Positions 41,671-49,630 of a DNA stretch of 64,000 nt are shown piece after piece. The DNA comes from Desulfomicrobium sp. UBA5193. GTDB lineage: Bacteria; Desulfobacterota; Desulfovibrionia; Desulfovibrionales; Desulfomicrobiaceae. Each line of letters begins with the position of its first letter. The stretch's first letter is position 1. The position numbers and the translations under genes were made by a program. The stretch lies in the NCBI GenBank assembly GCA_002412965.1, contig DHWB01000003.1, forward strand, positions 114,504 to 178,503, written 5' to 3'. The notes beneath the pieces are model-generated. The model had not been told where the DNA came from, did not search any database, and saw nothing but the letters and a program-made list of their open reading frames with translations.

Positions 41671-44157
41671 TCATGAACGGGTGAAGGCGTGCCCACCGTG
41701 GAAAAAATCATCCACATAGAGGGCAACTTCGGAGTCGTCGTGCAATTGCCAGTCCAGCATGCGCACGGAAGAAAGGAGCCGGCCGAGCGTGACCAGGCGG
41801 TCCAGGAAGCGGCATTCGTCGTATTTGCGAATCTCCGCCTTGATGGCATCTCCATTCTGCATGACCCGAAATCCTAGCCTGCGTAAAATTCCGGCCAACA
41901 GCGAGGCGCGCCGAACCCTCTGCTCATATTCGGCGGATCCGCCCTTGAAGGAGAAGGTGATGTAGTTGTCGTTGATGACAGGTCCCGCATAGGAGTCGAT
42001 AGTGGCGAAGTGATGTCCCAGACGGCCGCTGAAATTCATGTAGTGGCTGGAGATCACGACATGGCTGGTGGCATCGGGACGGAACGCGGTCAGCTTGCAG
42101 TCCAAGACCTCGGGGTGGCGCATGCCTTCGAGCAAAGCCTTTAGGGGGGCGCAATGCACGGATTCGGGTTCGATCATGGGAGTGGGGTCTTGAGGGGCAA
42201 TTCCGCCTCCGAGGTCGAAGAGGAGGATACGGAACGGCAGGTCAGTATGGAGTTCGCGGGCCACGCCCTCCTTGTCCGAGAGGTCGTCGGTCAGGCGAAA
42301 CATCTCGTGCATGGCCATTTCGTGGCAGAAGCGGATGATGTCATGCAGGGTTTGGCACCCGTGCACGGAAAAATCAGGTGTTTGCGGGTCCACAAGATGC
42401 AGAGGGATGATGAACTTGAGGGCCTCCTGCAGGGATTTGTAGACGGGGCTGCCTTTCATGAGGTTGATCGGTTTTCGCTCCGAAAGAATTTCGGACACCC
42501 GCCCAGCATAAACGACACGGTTGTTGGAATCTAGCGTGATTTCCGTGCCGTGGGGCAGCAGGTGGGTGGCACTACCCACGCCGACCAGTGTCGGAATGCC
42601 GAATTCGCGGGCCACGGAGGCCATGTGCCCGGTGGCGCTGCCGATGTCGGTGATGATGCCCGAGACCTTGCCCATGGCCGCCACATAGGCCGGGGATGTC
42701 TGCTTGGCCACGAGAATGGCGCCTTGGGGAATGTCGTTGAGGGCATGGTCGGATTGCACGACATAGGCCAGGCCCGAAGCCACTCCCAGGGAGGCCGATT
42801 GGCCGCCGAAAAGCAGCGGGGTCCTGCCGGGTACATATTCGCAGCAATCCGCCCGGTCCAGACCGTGAGCGCGCATGAGTGGCCTGGCCTGCAGGATGAA
42901 GAGTTTGTCGTCGTGGTCAAGGGACCACTCGACGTCCAAAGGCATGCCGTAATGGGCTTCCAGCTTCAGTGCGTGTTCAGCCAGGGTTTCGATCTGCTCC
43001 GATGTGAGGCACGGCACATTCTGAAGCTCCGGCGGGACTAGCCTGGACACGATTCCGCCCTGCGGCAGCAGGGTGTATTCTTCGGTCTTGCTCGCGGTTT
43101 CATGGACAAGAATCTGCCTGTCGCTGCGGCGGATGCGGCAGAAATCGACATTCGATGACCCGTCGACCACGCTCACCCCAAGTCCCCAGGCCGCAGAGAG
43201 GAGCAGGTCGTCATTGTGGGAGGAGTTGGGGTCCACGGTATAGAGCACACCGCTGGCCTTGGCCTCGATCATGGTCAAGACGAGCACGCTCATCATCACG
43301 TCCTGCTCCGAATAGCCCTTGGTGCGGCGGTAAAAGACGGCCCGCGCGGTGAATGCGCTGGCCACGACCGCGCTCCACGCACGGGCCATGGTCACGGGCG
43401 TGGCACCCAAAACGGTGGCATGCTGTCCGGCAAAGGAGGCCTCGGAGTCTTCGCACACGGCGGAGGAGCGGACGGCCAGACGCACCTTGGGACCGAATTG
43501 GGCGATCATCTCCTTTGTCTTTTGCATCAGCGCCTCTTCCAGGGCGGGAGGCAGGGGGGCAGTCATGATCCGCTCGCTGGCCTTGGCGCAGACGTGCTCC
43601 AGAGCGCCTATGTCCGTGATGTCCATGTTTGCCAACTGTTGCCGCAAGGTCTCGAAGAGGCCGGTGTGACGCAGAAAAAGTGCCGCGGCCGAAGCCGTGA
43701 CGGCGAAACCCGCCGGTGTCGGGAGGCCGACACGATTGCGGACCTCGCCCAGATTGGCGGCCTTGCCGCCGACTTCGTCCAGGTTATCCAAGGATATCTC
43801 ATCCAGAGGCATGACTAGGACCGGATTGTCAAACGTCCTTTGCCGGGACAGGATGCCCAGTGCTTCCTGACCAATGGCCCGGGTGCGGGAAAACAGCTCC
43901 GGGTATGCCCCCTTGGTGAGCGCGTTCACGTCTTCGACCAGGGCGCAGCCGCGTGTGAGGAGGCCTTGGACGCGTTCCGTGACCGCTTCGAGCGTGAAGG
44001 TTTGCCCTTCGTAGACCATGCGTTCAAGGTCGGCCATCTGTTCGAGGATGAAGTTGTTGTTGGCGAGCAGACTTTTGAAAAAGCTGAACTTGCGTTTCAA
44101 ATTCGGGTGGGAATCCTTTTGAAATTGAATCGAGCGGTCAGGCATGGTTGGACTCAT
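41671..44157 (-). CDS. dikinase-like protein 2 (paralogue of the 38855 gene)
   Basis: This is a paralogue of the next gene, 828 residues from the ATG at 44157. An ATG at 44196 with GGAAG upstream is an alternative start. It has the same order: an N-terminal helical region with FFKSLLANNNFILEQM, the ATP-grasp domain (LDEVGGKAANLGEVRN, AVRSSAVCEDSEASFAGQH, SAAWGLGVSVVDGSS), the swivel domain with GSATGHMASVARE (His511), and the unknown C-terminal domain (CQTLHDIIRFCHE, NYITFSFKGGSAEYEQRVRRA). Both copies lack the PEP/pyruvate barrel. The 161-bp gap before dikinase 1 holds nothing that I can name. Both genes follow a sensor kinase in the same direction. Confidence 0.85.
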   Translation of the reverse strand: MSPTMPDRSIQFQKDSHPNLKRKFSFFKSLLANNNFILEQMADLERMVYEGQTFTLEAVTERVQGLLTRGCALVEDVNALTKGAYPELFSRTRAIGQEALGILSRQRTFDNPVLVMPLDEISLDNLDEVGGKAANLGEVRNRVGLPTPAGFAVTASAAALFLRHTGLFETLRQQLANMDITDIGALEHVCAKASERIMTAPLPPALEEALMQKTKEMIAQFGPKVRLAVRSSAVCEDSEASFAGQHATVLGATPVTMARAWSAVVASAFTARAVFYRRTKGYSEQDVMMSVLVLTMIEAKASGVLYTVDPNSSHNDDLLLSAAWGLGVSVVDGSSNVDFCRIRRSDRQILVHETASKTEEYTLLPQGGIVSRLVPPELQNVPCLTSEQIETLAEHALKLEAHYGMPLDVEWSLDHDDKLFILQARPLMRAHGLDRADCCEYVPGRTPLLFGGQSASLGVASGLAYVVQSDHALNDIPQGAILVAKQTSPAYVAAMGKVSGIITDIGSATGHMASVAREFGIPTLVGVGSATHLLPHGTEITLDSNNRVVYAGRVSEILSERKPINLMKGSPVYKSLQEALKFIIPLHLVDPQTPDFSVHGCQTLHDIIRFCHEMAMHEMFRLTDDLSDKEGVARELHTDLPFRILLFDLGGGIAPQDPTPMIEPESVHCAPLKALLEGMRHPEVLDCKLTAFRPDATSHVVISSHYMNFSGRLGHHFATIDSYAGPVINDNYITFSFKGGSAEYEQRVRRASLLAGILRRLGFRVMQNGDAIKAEIRKYDECRFLDRLVTLGRLLSSVRMLDWQLHDDSEVALYVDDFFHGGHAFTRS

Positions 44158-44292
44158 GGCTTCAGCCTCTGGCCGCAGGCTGTTTTTTGCACGCATGTCA
44201 CTTCCGAGCGGTCGATCACGGCCAAGAAACGATCAGTGACGAAGGAGGAGGGTCTTTCAAGAGTGCGTGTCGCGTCTGTCATGTATGCTCTT

Positions 44293-45975
44293 TCAGCGGC
44301 CAAGAGGCCGCGCTTCCAGAGGAAGCTCGATGGTTGCGATTGTCCCTTTACCCGGTTCGCTGGACACAAAAATCTGCCCGCCGATGCGCTGCAGGATGCC
44401 ATGGCATATGGATAAACCTAGTCCGGCGCCTTTGCCTGGGGGCTTGGTGGTGAAAAAGGGGTCGAAAATTTTGCAGAGGTTCTCTTCGCAGATGCCGAAA
44501 CCCGTGTCGTGAACCCGGAGTTGAACGCCGCCTTCGAGGCTTGGAGCCGTGGAGACGGTGATCTGCCCTCCATCGGGCATGGCGTCGATCGAGTTGTTGA
44601 TCAGATTTATGAGAAGTTGGCGTAGTAACGAAGGTTCGCTTTGAATGATGGGGAGTTTGGGGGCCAATTCTTCCCGGATCTCGATATTCTTTTGGGATGC
44701 TTCACGGCGGCGTAGCGTGACGATGTCCGCCACCAGAGTATTCAGATTTGTATCACGGATGATGCCGTCGGTCTTGCCCCCGAAGCTGAGCAGCTTGTGG
44801 GTGATTTCGCGGCTGCGTCCGGTCTGGACCACAATCTGGTGCAGAGAGTCCCGCAGTTCACCAACATCGGGATGGTCTTTGAAGGACTCGCGTTTGAGCA
44901 CGTCCTGCATCCAGCCCGCCTCCTCGCCGATAATGGCCAGGGGATTGTTGACCTCGTGGGCGAGGCCCACGCCGAGCTGACTTATGGCGTCGAGTTTCTG
45001 GACCTGGATGTGGTAGTCCGTCAGCTGTGCCCGTTCCTCTTCCATCTGGTCCTGCAGGCCGCGCGTTTTTTTGATGGTTCGCACCGCAATCGCAACAAGG
45101 GCGACGAGACACAACACGCCCAGCATGATGAAGCGAGCGAGCAGGGTGTCTCGTGATTGCAGAATTTCCCTTTCATCACGCTGCACGACAATTCGCCAGT
45201 TTGGGTTGGTGACCAGGGGAAGAACAATGTACCAGAGTCGGGTTCCCTCCCATTCCCGTTGCAGAACGGCGTCGGCCTGGGACGTTTGTTCCGCCAAGGT
45301 TTTGTCCACGCTGTCCAGGATGGAGCCGTGCATGATGGATTTGGTCTGCAAGACGCCCGAGGTGTTGATCAGAAAAACCTCTCCGGTGCGGCCAATCCGC
45401 ACCTTGTCGAGAGTGGCGCTAAAGAGGAATGCGTTGATCGAAAGGCATGCGATATGCGTTTTTGAGCCGAGTTGAATCCTGGTGGTGATGAGAAAATAGG
45501 GGATTCCCTTCGGGTTGGCCTGGACATCGGAGATCAGGGCGCGAGGGGGCGTCTGCCCGGTGGCGGAGTATGTGGAGGCAATGGACTCGAAATCTTGAGA
45601 ATGCGGCAGGCCAGCGGTCGCGACTCTCTCTCCCTGGTCGCTCACGATAACGATCCCTTCCAGCCACTCCGTGGATCGACTGATCTCTTCGTATGCCTGG
45701 AGCAGATCTGCTCGGAAATATTCTTCTCCTTTATGCAATGTAGAGAAAAATTCGATTAACTGTAAAGCTGATTCAATTTCCTGATTCGACTTTTCGCTGT
45801 ATTCTTTTGATAATGTATAAATTTCGGAAGCGCCAATTTTTTGATATTCTTTGTCGATGCTGTGTATAGCATACAAAAAAATGCAAATTGCGATGAGAAA
45901 AAGTGGCAATATTGAGGAGAGAAAAATAATTGATGTTAAGCGTCTTTTCTGGAGTTCCAATCGCATATTGAACAT
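44293..45975 (-). CDS. sensor histidine kinase with dCache-like periplasmic domain
   Basis: The 560-residue membrane kinase has an N-terminal helix (about 13-36), a long periplasmic sensor of the double-Cache type (about 37-285), a second helix (about 287-305), a short coiled coil, a dimerisation domain with phosphoacceptor His340 in LAHEVNNPLA, and a full ATPase domain (INNSIDAM, DTGFGI, DPFFTTKPPGKGAGLGLS). No HAMP domain is obvious. It is transcribed with DASS transporter 1 upstream and the dikinase-like genes downstream, suggesting that it senses the transported ligand. Confidence 0.92.
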   Translation of the reverse strand: MFNMRLELQKRRLTSIIFLSSILPLFLIAICIFLYAIHSIDKEYQKIGASEIYTLSKEYSEKSNQEIESALQLIEFFSTLHKGEEYFRADLLQAYEEISRSTEWLEGIVIVSDQGERVATAGLPHSQDFESIASTYSATGQTPPRALISDVQANPKGIPYFLITTRIQLGSKTHIACLSINAFLFSATLDKVRIGRTGEVFLINTSGVLQTKSIMHGSILDSVDKTLAEQTSQADAVLQREWEGTRLWYIVLPLVTNPNWRIVVQRDEREILQSRDTLLARFIMLGVLCLVALVAIAVRTIKKTRGLQDQMEEERAQLTDYHIQVQKLDAISQLGVGLAHEVNNPLAIIGEEAGWMQDVLKRESFKDHPDVGELRDSLHQIVVQTGRSREITHKLLSFGGKTDGIIRDTNLNTLVADIVTLRRREASQKNIEIREELAPKLPIIQSEPSLLRQLLINLINNSIDAMPDGGQITVSTAPSLEGGVQLRVHDTGFGICEENLCKIFDPFFTTKPPGKGAGLGLSICHGILQRIGGQIFVSSEPGKGTIATIELPLEARPLGR

Positions 45976-46022
45976 TGTTGTCTCGCTTGTGAACTTGTGA
46001 TGAGGACAGACGCTTTTGGAGC

Positions 46023-46056
46023 ATAAACCGGGGAGAGATTGGTCTCCCCGGTTTAT
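46023..46056 (-). terminator. hairpin after DASS transporter 1
   Basis: A perfect 14-bp stem (ATAAACCGGGGAGA / TCTCCCCGGTTTAT, 6-base loop) lies 34 bp after the transporter stop. No long T-run follows, so it may attenuate rather than block transcription into the sensor kinase gene. Confidence 0.6.
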
Positions 46057-46089
46057 GAATTATAGTTCAGGAGTCCCTATATAATCAAT

Positions 46090-47547
46090 CTAGTTAAATC
46101 CGATCAGTGGCCAGTATACGAGAACACCCAGGGTTGCCACTAGGAGCAGCCCTAAACACCATGGAACTGCGGCCTTTATGAAGTCCATCTGCGAGAAATA
46201 GCCCGTGCTGTAGGCGATGATTGTCGGCGGGCAGCCGATGACCAGCATGATGAAGGAGGTGCTGATGGGAGAAAGCAGGGCCACCGCCTTGGGGGACATG
46301 TTCATCATTTCGGCCATCGGGAGCGTGATGGGAAGGGTCAGAGCCACTGCCGCAGAATTGCTCATCATGCTTGAAAGCAGGGATCCGAAGAACCCGAAAC
46401 CGTAGTAAACGATAAAGGCCGGTTGGCCGTCCAGAAGCGGCAGGCAGACTTCGGCCAGAAACTTGCCTGCCCCGGAGCTGAGCATGGCCGCGCCGAGAGA
46501 AACGCCGGCACCGAAAACGATCCAGGATTCCCAAGGGAATTTGTCGCAAATGGTTTTGAAGGACACATATTTTGGTCCGCAGAATCCGGCCAGGGCAAAG
46601 GCCGCGACCACGCTGACGTGCCAGCCGGTAAGGTCGGAAAATGTCCACAGGATGAAGGTCAAGGAGAAAATGACGCAGACGCCCAGTTCCTTGCCACGCA
46701 TGGATGGCATTTTTTCCATTTTGACTTCGGCGGGGAGCTCTTTTTCCTTGGGGCGGAAAATCATCCACAAAATGCCCCATGTCGCCACGGCAGTCAAAAT
46801 GGCCAGAGGGAACTGGATGATGATGTATTCCATGAAGCCGATGGTGACTTCACCTTTTGTGAAGGAGTTCAGGATTTCAACAGCCAGGGGGTTGCGGCCA
46901 CCGCCAAGCAGGGTGCCGAAGCCGCCGGCGGAGGAAGCCAAAGGAATAAGGATAATGAAGAATTTAGAGAGGTTGTTGCTTTTTTGTGGAGTGATGCCCA
47001 TGGACACGAAAACCGGGACCAACGCAAAGATCATGATTACCGTCACTGTGGCGTCATGAAAGACGGTTGCCAGCATGGTGCAGCCGATGGCTAGGACAAA
47101 GCTCAACTTCTTGACCCCGGTGCCGGCCATTTTGAAGATATAGTACATGATGCGGTTGGCCAGACCCACTTCATTTAAGACCACGCCGAACATCACGATC
47201 ATGAGCACGAACATGACAGCGGGGCTTGAAAAGGGAGCCCATGCGTCGACAGGTTTCTGTATGCCGAAGAGGATCATTCCGGCGGCGGCGCAGAGGGCCG
47301 ACACTCCGATGGGGATGGCCTCGGAAACCCACAAGATAACAACGGTTACGAGCAGGGCCAGGAACTTATGTCCCTCGATGGGCAAGTTTGACGGTGTGGG
47401 TATGAGATAGATCCCCAAGCCGACGGCCAAGGCAATGATGACTTTGATGATAATCGAACGGCCAGATTGTTCTGGCGTCTCGGGATGCTCTTCAATGACG
47501 AGTTCATCCTCAGGGTAGTTCCGATAGTCTTTTGTCTCGGTGGTCAT
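46090..47547 (-). CDS. DASS/SLC13 family anion transporter 1
   Basis: The 485-residue inner-membrane protein has an acidic cytoplasmic N-terminus and about 11-12 hydrophobic segments. It shows the DASS layout: KSNNLSKFFIILIPLASSAGGFGTLLGGGRNPLA (sodium/substrate loop 1) and a C-terminal SSMMSNSAAVALTLPITLPMAEMM (loop 2), then SFIMLVIGCPPTIIAYSTGYFS. Members carry sodium with dicarboxylates, sulfate or other anions. In sulfate reducers DASS proteins are candidate sulfate importers, but the substrate cannot be read here. A CBS-pair gene precedes it. Confidence 0.92.
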   Translation of the reverse strand: MTTETKDYRNYPEDELVIEEHPETPEQSGRSIIIKVIIALAVGLGIYLIPTPSNLPIEGHKFLALLVTVVILWVSEAIPIGVSALCAAAGMILFGIQKPVDAWAPFSSPAVMFVLMIVMFGVVLNEVGLANRIMYYIFKMAGTGVKKLSFVLAIGCTMLATVFHDATVTVIMIFALVPVFVSMGITPQKSNNLSKFFIILIPLASSAGGFGTLLGGGRNPLAVEILNSFTKGEVTIGFMEYIIIQFPLAILTAVATWGILWMIFRPKEKELPAEVKMEKMPSMRGKELGVCVIFSLTFILWTFSDLTGWHVSVVAAFALAGFCGPKYVSFKTICDKFPWESWIVFGAGVSLGAAMLSSGAGKFLAEVCLPLLDGQPAFIVYYGFGFFGSLLSSMMSNSAAVALTLPITLPMAEMMNMSPKAVALLSPISTSFIMLVIGCPPTIIAYSTGYFSQMDFIKAAVPWCLGLLLVATLGVLVYWPLIGFN

Positions 47548-47593
47548 TATATGGCTCCAAAAAATTTATTACAATTATGGGGGTCGTAAATGA

Positions 47594-48160
47594 TCACGCT
47601 TCCAGTGGGCAGGAATCCTTTATGGTCGTTAAGAGCTGGCCGTAGACATCCCCGAACGAAAGCACGCCCGCCAGACGCTTCCCGTCCATGACGAAGAGCG
47701 AGTCATGGCGACCCATGACAAAGCGGTGCAAGGCCTTGTCCAGGCTATCGGTCATGTTGACTGTTTGCTCAGGAACGGGATGCAGAATGAAGTCCTTTAT
47801 TTTCAGACTGCTGGACTTGGTGCAGAGTTCATTCAAGGGTTTGGACCACAAGATGGCTCGATCCAAGGCGCTGTCGATCATTTTGTCGTAGGAAATGCTG
47901 CGAGCGTATTCGCCGATTGTCCCACGCAATCTGGTGTATTGGGGTTCCAAGGCACGTAGCAGATCGATGGGCGAAATTTTCCCCACGATGCGGCCTTGCG
48001 GGTCGTTGACAAGCAGGATGCATGTCGGTTTTTTTCCTGACTTGAAGTCCACATGGCACTGTTCAAGTGCGTGTGCGGCCGCGCCGAACGTTTCCTCCTG
48101 GGAAATCCGGGTGAATTGTTCGACCGGAATCATTAATTCCTGTACGGTCATGGCGTCCAT
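47594..48160 (-). CDS. CBS-pair regulatory protein 1
   Basis: The ATG at 48160 has AAGGAG 6 bases upstream. The 188-residue protein has two CBS motifs: the first from VQELMIPVEQFTRISQEETFGAAAHALE with ILLVNDPQGRIVGKISPIDLLRAL, and the second from KDFILHPVPEQTVNMTDSLDKALHRFVMGRHDSLFVMDGKRLAGVLSFGDV. Tandem CBS pairs usually bind adenine nucleotides. It is the first gene of the CBS-DASS operon and is likely to regulate the transporter. Confidence 0.88.
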   Translation of the reverse strand: MDAMTVQELMIPVEQFTRISQEETFGAAAHALEQCHVDFKSGKKPTCILLVNDPQGRIVGKISPIDLLRALEPQYTRLRGTIGEYARSISYDKMIDSALDRAILWSKPLNELCTKSSSLKIKDFILHPVPEQTVNMTDSLDKALHRFVMGRHDSLFVMDGKRLAGVLSFGDVYGQLLTTIKDSCPLEA

Positions 48161-48702
48161 ATCCAACTCCTTGAGTTAACCGGGCGCGCCTTTCAGATGC
48201 GTCCGGAAGTTAATTCCGCCTTCCCCTCCGCGTGTTTTCGGTTGCGTAGCGGTGGGCGCAACCGGCGGTACTTGTCCCCGCCAACTTAAGTTCATGGTTG
48301 ACGGAAACGTCGGGACCGGACTCTTGGTCCGACCGGCTTTTGATCACATGGGCGTCGTTTCACGACTCAGCTCTCCCGGGATGTCAGCGTATGACTCTCC
48401 CATCCAGAGCAGCCCTCCCGGACCAGTCTTGGCGCTTCACGCCTGATTTGCGGAGCGGCTTCAAGAGTTGTGTCCATCCAGAGCAGCGAAAAGGCTCAAG
48501 TGATCAAAACTTTGGACAAAGAAGCAAAATTTGTTCGTCTGGTCATCTGGACGAAGGTTTAGCCGCGATCTGGAGTAAAAAAATTCACTTTTTTGCGGCG
48601 CTTCAAACCCAGTCAGTCCGATATTATCAACAGAATGAATATGCGCTGTGGCCTTGTCGAGGTTGGGAAGTTTCAAAAGCCGGATAAAAAATCGGGGCGC
48701 GC
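48161..48702. other. 541-bp gap without a gene between the two CBS/DASS operons
   Basis: I support no coding region here. It holds a hairpin CGGTTGCG/CGCAACCG (48239-48264), a weak GGGG/CCCC hairpin with six T on the minus strand (48681-48703) that may end the upstream operon, and a 14-bp direct repeat CCATCCAGAGCAGC at 48400-48413 and 48474-48487. I found no good sigma54 promoter on the minus strand. Short open frames lack ribosome sites. Confidence 0.6.
48400..48487. repeat. 14-bp direct repeat in the CBS1 upstream region
   Basis: CCATCCAGAGCAGC occurs at 48400-48413 and 48474-48487, 74 bp apart, about 240-330 bp upstream of the CBS1 start. This is a plausible distance for activator sites, but a chance duplication cannot be excluded. 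Confidence 0.4.
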
Positions 48703-48712
48703 ATCCCCTCAG

Positions 48713-48949
48713 TTACTGGCCAAAGAGCCGACTCCACAATGTGACTGCAAGATTTAAAGCTATAAGTGCCCCAACGCTGGCGGGCCAAAACCACCATTTT
48801 TTCAATATTGGAGGGTTCCATGCTTTTCCGCGCGGCAAATGGTGCAGCGGTTTGTGATCCTCATGGAGAATTGAAACTCCAGATGCGGAATCAGGTTGTG
48901 CGGTTTCATTTTTCGCCGAATCATCGGAAAAGCTGAAATCGTTTTTCAT
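48713..48949 (-). CDS. small single-TM protein
   Basis: I chose the ATG at 48949 because AGGA lies 6 bases upstream; an ATG at 48952 is also possible. The 78-residue product has a polar acidic N-terminal half (KNDFSFSDDSAKNETAQ) and one membrane helix near the end (WWFWPASVGALIALNLAVTLW) with a short basic tail. It follows the response regulator gene in the same direction and is the last gene of the upstream CBS-DASS operon. I recognise no family. Confidence 0.72.
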   Translation of the reverse strand: MKNDFSFSDDSAKNETAQPDSASGVSILHEDHKPLHHLPRGKAWNPPILKKWWFWPASVGALIALNLAVTLWSRLFGQ

Positions 48950-49037
48950 CATTTGTCCTGATAACAGAAAACGCGCCTCTCCGCCTGAGTGGTTACCGGC
49001 GGAGAAGCGACATAATTTTTGAGTTGAATGAAGTCTG

Positions 49038-49484
49038 CTAAAGACGAAGACTTTTCTGGACTTTATCAAGCAAGGCTTTTTCCTCCGCCCTGCGCAAGCG
49101 TTCGTCACGATCCTTCTTGATTTTGTACGCCTCCTGGATTTTGACCACCAGATACTCGTACTCGTAGGGTTTCATGAGATAATCATAGGCGCCGAGGCGC
49201 ATGCCTTCCACTGCCGATGACACATCGCCGTGGCCGGTCAGCATGATCACTTCGACCCCGATGTGCTTGGCGCGGATTTCGGACAATGTTTCAATGCCGC
49301 TCAGGCCCGGCATCTGGATGTCCATGACCACAATATCGAATTTCTGTGTGGAAAGAAGGTCCAAAGCGTCCATACCGCTTCCGGCACCTTCGACTTCGTA
49401 ACCGGTTTCTTTCAGTCGCTTGGCGAGGGTGTCACGAAAACGCTCTTCATCGTCTACCAGAAGCAATCTTGGCAAATTTTCCAT
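49038..49484 (-). CDS. single-domain response regulator with short helical tail
   Basis: The ATG at 49484 has AAGGAGG 8 bases upstream. The 148-residue protein is a CheY-like receiver: acidic pair DDE (11-13), phosphoacceptor Asp55 in VVMDIQMPG, Thr in MLTGHG and Lys in MKPYEYE. After the receiver there is about 25 residues of charged helix (KDRDERLRRAEEKALLDK) and no DNA-binding domain. It is the third gene after CBS 2 and DASS 2 and must act through protein contact. Confidence 0.92.
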   Translation of the reverse strand: MENLPRLLLVDDEERFRDTLAKRLKETGYEVEGAGSGMDALDLLSTQKFDIVVMDIQMPGLSGIETLSEIRAKHIGVEVIMLTGHGDVSSAVEGMRLGAYDYLMKPYEYEYLVVKIQEAYKIKKDRDERLRRAEEKALLDKVQKSLRL

Positions 49485-49630
49485 CAATTTATCCTCCTTG
49501 TGCGGTTCGCCTGTCAGCGTTGATGGCGAACAGTCATCGATGAGTGGTCTGTTACTATCCCAAATATGTTACAGCCTAGAAGATTTCAACACTTTTAGGC
49601 GGGAGCAACACTGCCCCAGCCAATGTCTGT

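Noticed and set aside
38855..44157. Ordinary phosphoenolpyruvate synthase or pyruvate phosphate dikinase genes
   Set aside because: Both proteins lack the C-terminal PEP/pyruvate barrel; only the ATP-grasp and swivel domains match.
48461..48676. 71-codon open frame on the minus strand in the CBS 1 upstream gap
   Set aside because: No supporting ribosome site or similarity; composition resembles non-coding DNA.
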